The position numbers and the translations under genes were made by a program. From the NCBI GenBank assembly GCA_002731275.1, contig PCBK01000198.1, positions 1 through 46,682 on the forward strand: 46,682 nucleotides of DNA. Direction: 5' to 3'. Source of the stretch: Deltaproteobacteria bacterium (lineage in GTDB: Bacteria; Myxococcota_C; UBA6777). Numbering within the stretch: the first letter of the stretch is position 1; the number at the start of each line of letters is the position of its first letter. The notes under the pieces were generated by a model. That model saw nothing but the letters and a program-made list of their open reading frames with translations, was not told the DNA's origin and did no database searches. Positions 42,300 through 46,682 of the stretch are shown here, piece after piece.

Positions 42300-42630
42300 T
42301 GTACTTCTGTTCCCTTTAGCGTGTCATGCTGTGGACTTTTGGTCTTTTATCACATCAGTCCATCTTTTTGCACCGAAAAGCATGACGTGTTTCTGTTGCG
42401 CTAAACATCATGCAAATGAAGGGCAAAAGATTCAAGGATTTTGATGTGGTATGAGAGGAAATGATTCATTGGACCAAAAAGCTCGACTGCCCCAAGGCAT
42501 CTTTGGTTGGTGATTCTTCTTTCTGTATCCTTACTGTAGCCAATGAAATAAGGCTTTCATCCTGGTGTGTTTCTGCTATACTCTCCATCACATAGACCCA
42601 AAAATTGAATCACCTGAGGAGGCGTTTGCT
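42300..42630. other. divergent promoter region, no gene seen
   Basis: It lies between the leftward signalling operon (start 42299) and the rightward small gene (start 42631). It must hold the operon's promoter. No clear -35/-10 pair or operator repeat could be fixed by eye. Confidence 0.4.
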
Positions 42631-43047
42631 ATGGAAAGCAAGAAACCCCCTCGCTCCGCATTTATGCAGGCGCTTGAAGCGTCCCAGAAGAGATTGCGCT
42701 CTTTGTATGTGGAAGCGTTGGAGTTGTACACGGAATACGAGCGTTCAACCGACAAAGAGAGCTCTGAACCTGAGCGTCGTGAGGATGAACGAGCTCGTCC
42801 GCTACGAGCTGTCATTGGGATTGTTCGGAATGTCATCTTTGAGGAGCACGAGAAGGAATTCCACTACGACGTACACGATCTAGACTGGTTATATAGCCTA
42901 CTACAAGAAAGGCTTCGGGAATTCCGTGCGATCTTTTTCGAAGGCAGAGGTCTCTCTGTCCCCTTTCTCGCAAAGCAAGGCAAAAGTGGGGGGGGAAATC
43001 CACCTCCTGTTTATGATTGGTTACCTATTCCTGAGTTCGATGTTTGA
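42631..43047 (+). CDS. small helical protein of unknown function
   Basis: A 138-residue protein starting at ATG 42631, with GAGGAGG 8 nt upstream; the frame is open further left but without support. It is highly charged and helical (long EALELYTEYERSTDK... stretch, possible coiled coil), with the C-terminal tail KSGGGNPPPVYDWLPIPEF. No known domain recognised. A run of eight G in the GGG-coding part (~42988-42995) is a potential slippage site. It is convergent with rsmG, 7 bp between stop codons. Confidence 0.6.
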   Translation: MESKKPPRSAFMQALEASQKRLRSLYVEALELYTEYERSTDKESSEPERREDERARPLRAVIGIVRNVIFEEHEKEFHYDVHDLDWLYSLLQERLREFRAIFFEGRGLSVPFLAKQGKSGGGNPPPVYDWLPIPEFDV

Positions 43048-43054
43048 TGGGGAG

Positions 43055-43705
43055 CTATGCAACGTTGAAGGTGTAAAGACAAAACGACTCGCCTTGGCTC
43101 AAGGTGTAGCTCGTCGTATCTGTGAGGGTGAGTGTTTCTGGACAAGACGGAGGGGTGTGCTCCGTACCCCAGTAGAGGACCTGGCCTTCTGGTGAGAGGT
43201 AGTGGTGGATGATGGGGAGAACCTGTTCGGGGTTGACCGCGCGAAAGGTTACACATGCACAATCAGTGGGGAGTTTTTCTTTTTCTGGTTCACCATCAAA
43301 GCGGACTGGTCGAATCTTCATGTTTGGGAGCTTGAGATCACGTCTCGCCTGTTGAAGGAAAGCCGCGCGTTTATGATGTGATTCGACAAGGAGCCAGTGG
43401 AGATCTGGTCGCAAGATGGCGAGCGGGATCGCTGGAAAACCTGCACCTGAACCGACATCAAGGACGGTGCTTCCTTCTGGGAGTTTCGCGATGGTTGAGA
43501 GCGCGATGAGGGAGTCGACAAAGTGCCGATCCGAAAGATCATGAAGTGACGCAGCACCTGTCAGACGGATCTTTTTGTTCCACCGCAAGAGGGACTTTCC
43601 AAAAGAGATAAATGCTTTGGTGATATCATCACGCCAGCTGAGGTCGGTATTTGATGACTCGATGAGCTCGCGAAGTTGCAAGCCAATTTGTTTTTCAGGG
43701 TTCAT
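43055..43705 (-). CDS. rsmG: 16S rRNA (guanine-N7) methyltransferase RsmG
   Basis: A 216-residue SAM-dependent enzyme that methylates G527 of 16S rRNA (GidB). It has the SAM loop VLDVGSGAGFPAIPLA (~81-96), the conserved RWNKKIRLTGA start, HFVDSL, and SHHKRAAFLQQ. Its length is normal for the family. In many bacteria rsmG lies close to oriC beside parAB, but here it is 18 kb away with no par genes in view. It is 24 bp downstream of the zinc-ribbon kinase gene, so probably co-transcribed. Confidence 0.95.
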   Translation of the reverse strand: MNPEKQIGLQLRELIESSNTDLSWRDDITKAFISFGKSLLRWNKKIRLTGAASLHDLSDRHFVDSLIALSTIAKLPEGSTVLDVGSGAGFPAIPLAILRPDLHWLLVESHHKRAAFLQQARRDLKLPNMKIRPVRFDGEPEKEKLPTDCACVTFRAVNPEQVLPIIHHYLSPEGQVLYWGTEHTPPSCPETLTLTDTTSYTLSQGESFCLYTFNVA

Positions 43706-43729
43706 ATGTCGTCTCTTTTCTCCATGTGT

Positions 43730-45697
43730 CTACAAAAGGCACCCAGTCTTCCAACAGATGAGCAGGACGTTGCGGCCATTTTTTTTGATGCAAGAGAGCT
43801 TCTTTCGTGTGCTGGATGTTTTTGTCTCATTGCACGTGCGCAAGAGTTTTTCGATATCGAAGGTCTTTTGGAAGACGATCTTCTTCCTCCCCTGTTGTTG
43901 TCTCTTGAGCGTGAGGGTGTTTTGTCCTGACCACAACCTGATGCGACATCCGTGCTGACAATTTGGGAACGCAAATCCATCAATACTCGTATACGCCCAA
44001 GGACGCAGAGATAACTCGATAGGATAGCGCTTCCATCGTTGTTGAATGAGCTGTTTGGCTCTGTGTGGATGGACGCGAAAGCGAAATGAGCGACGTAGCT
44101 TTGCCTCTTTGGAGAGACAATGTGCTGTGTACCGTCCAGGTTTGAGCGTGCGTGAAGATGAAGAATCAAATGTCTCACTCCCCTCTTTGTCGAGAGAGAG
44201 TGTTGGGCAGGGAGGTGTCAACTCAAAGCGCACGGTGATCGCTTTGTAGGTGCGAATGATCGTCCTTTTTGGTGCTCTATTACTATGTTTTTGTTTGCGA
44301 ATTTTATGAAATGATCTTCTGGGGATCGGTTTTGAGGGGAGCACTGTCCGGGGAGATACAGGTTGTGTCGCGGTTTTGACGGGGTGAGGCTTTTTGTGTT
44401 GTGTCGGCGGGATTTTGCGAATGATCTTTTTGATCACACGTCTCGGGAGGGTGATATCGGGCTGTGTGAGATCTGATTCAATGGAATCTTGTGAGCGAAA
44501 GAAGTAAAAGATCGCGATGGCTGAGCTGAAGAGGATCACGAGGAGGAGTGGGTAAAGGAGTGAGTTGGAGAGGTAGACAGGCGGTTGATCTGTGTTGGGA
44601 GATCGATGTTGATCGGTTGGATACCAAGCCAACAGCGGTGTCTCTTGGGGTGCCTCTTCTGGGATCGTGAAGGTCAAAGGATCCAGATCGATGTGGTTGA
44701 GTTGGGTAAGGCACTCACTGAGATCGGAGAACCGATCATCTGGCTGATAAGCCAGGCAACATCGCAATAATGCTCGGAGTGTTGGAGGCAATGGGATGGG
44801 GATCAGTTTGAGCGGTTCTGCATGCAGGCTATAGAGGTGGTAGAGGTTGTCGGCATCGAAAGGAAGCGTATTGGAGAGCATTTGGTAAAGGATGATCCCA
44901 AGGGAGAAGATATCTGAGCGTTGATCAAGGGCTTTTCCCCACGCTTGCTCAGGCGACATGTAACAAAGTGTCCCGAGGATAACGCCAGAGGTGGAGATAT
45001 GTGGTGTAGAGTGTGAGGTATCTTTTGAGAGTCCAAAGTCAAAGAGTTTGGCAAAGGGTTGTCCGTTGTCATCGTAAGTTAACATGACATTGTCTGGTTT
45101 GAGATCGCGGTGGATCACACCGATCTCATGAGCTTCCAAGAGGGCTTGTGTGATCTGTCGAAAGATCGTGAGGGTGTGAGAGAGTGGGAGGGTCTGATCA
45201 TGGAGGATCTCTTGGAGTGTGTTGCCTTTGAGCAACTCCACGATCATGAATTGTGCGATCAGGATGTTGTTTTCTTTGTGCTCGCCGTATCCGTAAACAC
45301 GTACACTGTGTGGGTGGTTGAGTCTACTGAGGATTTGGACTTCTCTGTGGAAACGATCTCGAAGGATCGGATCGGTGATCTCTTTGTTGAGCTTGATCGC
45401 GAGTTCTTGGGGAGGCTGTGTATTGTCTAGTTGGGCAAGTACACGATAGACTTCTCCCATCCCTCCCCCGCCGAGCCATTCTCTCACAAAGTAGATCTGA
45501 TCATCTTGTTTGAGGCACTTTCCGGAGAGTGGTCCTGTGAGGATTTTTTTGCATAATTTACAATGAGAATTAGGGGGTTGGATATGTTGGCAGGTGGGAG
45601 CAGTGCACTGAAAGAGTGCGTCGAGAGGATGTTGGCAGTGGGGGCATTGATCCTCAAGAGAGCTTAGTGGCTGTTTACAATGAAGGCATGTGATCAA
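43730..45697 (-). CDS. zinc-ribbon Ser/Thr protein kinase
   Basis: About 655 residues. The start is chosen at TTG 45697 with AGGA 8 nt upstream; TTG 45721 in frame is the longer option. The N-terminal double zinc ribbon has four Cys pairs (CLHC, CPHC, CTAPTC, CKLC; first ~50 residues). The kinase domain (~75-330) has GGGGMGEVY, AIKLNKE, HRDLKPDN, DFGLSK and MSPEQA, all catalytic residues intact. One membrane helix (~380-400) is followed by a basic linker and a C-terminal outer domain with PEGA-like strands and Cys pairs. The zinc ribbon at the cytoplasmic end resembles DZANK/double-zinc-ribbon kinases. It is upstream of and probably co-transcribed with rsmG. Confidence 0.9.
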   Translation of the reverse strand: MITCLHCKQPLSSLEDQCPHCQHPLDALFQCTAPTCQHIQPPNSHCKLCKKILTGPLSGKCLKQDDQIYFVREWLGGGGMGEVYRVLAQLDNTQPPQELAIKLNKEITDPILRDRFHREVQILSRLNHPHSVRVYGYGEHKENNILIAQFMIVELLKGNTLQEILHDQTLPLSHTLTIFRQITQALLEAHEIGVIHRDLKPDNVMLTYDDNGQPFAKLFDFGLSKDTSHSTPHISTSGVILGTLCYMSPEQAWGKALDQRSDIFSLGIILYQMLSNTLPFDADNLYHLYSLHAEPLKLIPIPLPPTLRALLRCCLAYQPDDRFSDLSECLTQLNHIDLDPLTFTIPEEAPQETPLLAWYPTDQHRSPNTDQPPVYLSNSLLYPLLLVILFSSAIAIFYFFRSQDSIESDLTQPDITLPRRVIKKIIRKIPPTQHKKPHPVKTATQPVSPRTVLPSKPIPRRSFHKIRKQKHSNRAPKRTIIRTYKAITVRFELTPPCPTLSLDKEGSETFDSSSSRTLKPGRYTAHCLSKEAKLRRSFRFRVHPHRAKQLIQQRWKRYPIELSLRPWAYTSIDGFAFPNCQHGCRIRLWSGQNTLTLKRQQQGRKKIVFQKTFDIEKLLRTCNETKTSSTRKKLSCIKKNGRNVLLICWKTGCLL

Positions 45698-46102
45698 GAT
45701 TCTCTTCCTTTGTTTACCCAATGAGCGTGTTGGGTATGATATCGCAAATGCATTGTGATCAGAAGCGGTTTTTCAGGAGAGGATCGCCTCAAGCCTGTCT
45801 GTTTACTCTTGTAACATTTTATGATGTATAGGGTTTTGCCATGTCTTCAGTGTTGGGTATACGATCGCGTAACTGTATCACTGCAGAGGAATCACTTCAT
45901 TATATATAGGCAGTAGAGACATTGTTTCAATGATGTTGTTTTTCTCCTTGTGAGGCTTCTTTGATCTTTTTTGACGAGAAAAAAGGGGAGAATGTGTGAA
46001 ATGTGCCCCAGAATGTCCTCTATGGCTCTTCTGAGAGGTGAAAAAAATGATACGTTAAGGTGATGTTTTCTTTGGTAAAATGAGAAAGGTTAATTTTTAT
46101 TG

Positions 46103-46131
46103 TTGACAGAGGGGGGGGGGACAGGTAGAAC
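46103..46131 (+). promoter_or_regulatory. possible distal rrn promoter with G10 spacer
   Basis: TTGACA (46103-46108), a 17-bp spacer that includes a run of ten G (46111-46120), then TAGAAC. It lies ~520 bp before the 16S gene, in line with P1-type rrn promoters. Confidence 0.35.
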
Positions 46132-46245
46132 CCAACTCGCACCTCGGAAGAAACGAGGGCCACTCGGAAAGACCAAAAAGCCTTTGGTTTTGAGTAGGTA
46201 CCAACCTTCTTCCGCTCGTGAGAGCATCCCTTCAAAGAAAAGTTC

Positions 46246-46273
46246 TTGACAGAATCCTTTTCTTGAGTAAAAC
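46246..46273 (+). promoter_or_regulatory. possible rrn promoter, copy 1 of AAAAGTTCTTGACA
   Basis: TTGACA within AAAAGTTCTTGACA (46238-46251), with a 16-bp spacer to TAAAAC. The same 14-bp word recurs 75 bp downstream with a better -10. Confidence 0.4.
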
Positions 46274-46320
46274 GGATACCTCACCTGAACGGGTCGTCAA
46301 AAACTTTTTGAAAAAAGTTC

Positions 46321-46349
46321 TTGACAAAGTGAGCCTCAATCAGTAGGAT
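46321..46349 (+). promoter_or_regulatory. likely main rrn promoter
   Basis: TTGACA (46321-46326), a 17-bp spacer and TAGGAT (46344-46349), embedded in the repeated AAAAGTTCTTGACA word (46313-46326). The predicted start near 46356 gives a ~295-nt leader before 16S. Confidence 0.6.
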
Positions 46350-46520
46350 TCACGGCCCAAGCAAACGAGGCGCTTCTTCTTTCAGAAAAAGTCTTACAAG
46401 GCATTCTTGAGAATGAAGAGAGCGGCTCTGATGTGAGTGAAAGCTCGATCTTTGAAAACTGAATAGCAAGAGAATACATACAAAGCGTATATGGTTCATT
46501 AAAAAGCGCATTGTCCCGCG

Positions 46521-46536
46521 CGAATCTTCGGATTCG
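46521..46536 (+). other. UUCG-capped hairpin in rrn leader
   Basis: CGAATC-TTCG-GATTCG: a perfect 6-bp stem with a stable UUCG-type loop, about 115 nt before the mature 16S 5' end. Probably part of leader RNA folding or processing. Confidence 0.6.
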
Positions 46537-46649
46537 ATGAGGTGCCCTGCCCTTCTCGCTTGGAAGGTGGGTATCAAGAGTGGCAATGACGACTGTCAAT
46601 TTCTAAGCAAATGATTCGAGCTCTTAGTGAGATCGTTGAAATAATGATT

Positions 46650-46682
46650 TAACTGGAGAGTTTGATCCTGGCTCAGAACGAA
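46650..46682 (+). rRNA. rrs: 16S rRNA, 5' end (runs off window)
   Basis: The conserved 16S start with GAGAGTTTGATCCTGGCTCAG at 46656-46676 and then AACGAA at the window edge. Only ~33 nt are present. The orientation is away from the predicted origin, co-directional with replication. Confidence 0.97.

Larger units (their letters stand above)
45698..46649. other. rRNA operon upstream region, no gene seen
   Basis: No protein-coding gene is visible. It contains three TTGACA elements at 46103, 46246 and 46321, each with a possible -10, a ten-G run, and a leader with a boxA-like CTTTGAAA (46450-46457) and a UUCG-capped hairpin. The word ATTATATATAGGC at 45899-45911 also occurs at 26592-26604. Confidence 0.6.

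Noticed and set aside
26592-45911. 13-bp word ATTATATATAGGC present at 26592 and 45899
   Set aside because: Short AT-rich word that can recur by chance; on the minus strand it includes TATAAT, but no matching -35 was found.

Overview
The window looks like chromosomal DNA of a Gram-negative bacterium related to Myxococcota/Bradymonadota ('deltaproteobacterial' grade). The grounds are many lipoproteins with Cys-rich or Pro/Glu-rich extracellular parts, several eukaryote-like Ser/Thr kinases joined to PEGA and zinc-ribbon modules, a DUF4388 (PATAN) protein, multihaem c-type cytochromes and an outer-membrane barrel. The species cannot be named from the sequence alone. No IS element, prophage or CRISPR array was seen.

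Layout. 0-9.5 kb: four large exported proteins, namely a Cys-containing lipoprotein, a beta-propeller/di-haem lipoprotein, a G8-domain parallel beta-helix lipoprotein resembling animal CEMIP/PKHD1L1 proteins, and a metallophosphoesterase-like/tetrahaem cytochrome fusion. 9.8-14.4 kb: one giant secreted protein built of 14 Cys-rich modules of about 100 residues. 14.7-19.4 kb: tRNA-His with its promoter and terminator, a MaoC hydratase/CitE-type lyase pair, and a lipid or acyl-transfer group (FabZ-like, LpxL-like, BAHD-like). 19.5-23.1 kb: a TolB-type propeller fused to an amidohydrolase.

23.1-25.7 kb is a gene-free interval that I read as the chromosomal replication origin. It has 8 perfect TTATCCACA DnaA boxes plus about 9 near matches, many spaced exactly 12 bp. 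A five-unit DnaA-trio, an AT-rich stretch and an 18-bp palindrome follow. About 0.5-1 kb to the left lies an extraordinary array of 27 GATC sites in 467 bp, grouped in helically phased clusters that recur about every 56-57 bp. Top-strand composition flips across the interval: C/A-rich intergenic DNA on the left, G/T-rich on the right. The rRNA operon that starts at the right edge points away from the origin, as expected. dnaA itself is not in the window.

25.7-34.7 kb: a tubby/LURP-like membrane protein, MazG, then a co-directional run (TPR membrane protein, DUF4388 protein, PhoH-like ATPase, YbeY), an outer-membrane barrel and a stand-alone MprF-type aminoacyltransferase domain. 34.9-42.3 kb: a compact five-gene signalling operon transcribed leftward: receiver-HPt-receiver protein, a degenerate pseudokinase with PEGA, a TPR/PEGA membrane protein, a BMP/PnrA-like lipoprotein and an active-looking receptor Ser/Thr kinase. 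42.6-45.7 kb: a small unknown protein, rsmG, and a zinc-ribbon Ser/Thr kinase. 45.7-46.68 kb: the rrn leader with up to three TTGACA promoters, ending in the first ~33 nt of 16S rRNA.

The most noteworthy items are the origin with its periodic GATC array, the pseudokinase/HPt/nucleoside-lipoprotein operon, and an intergenic repeat family whose hairpin arms covary between copies.
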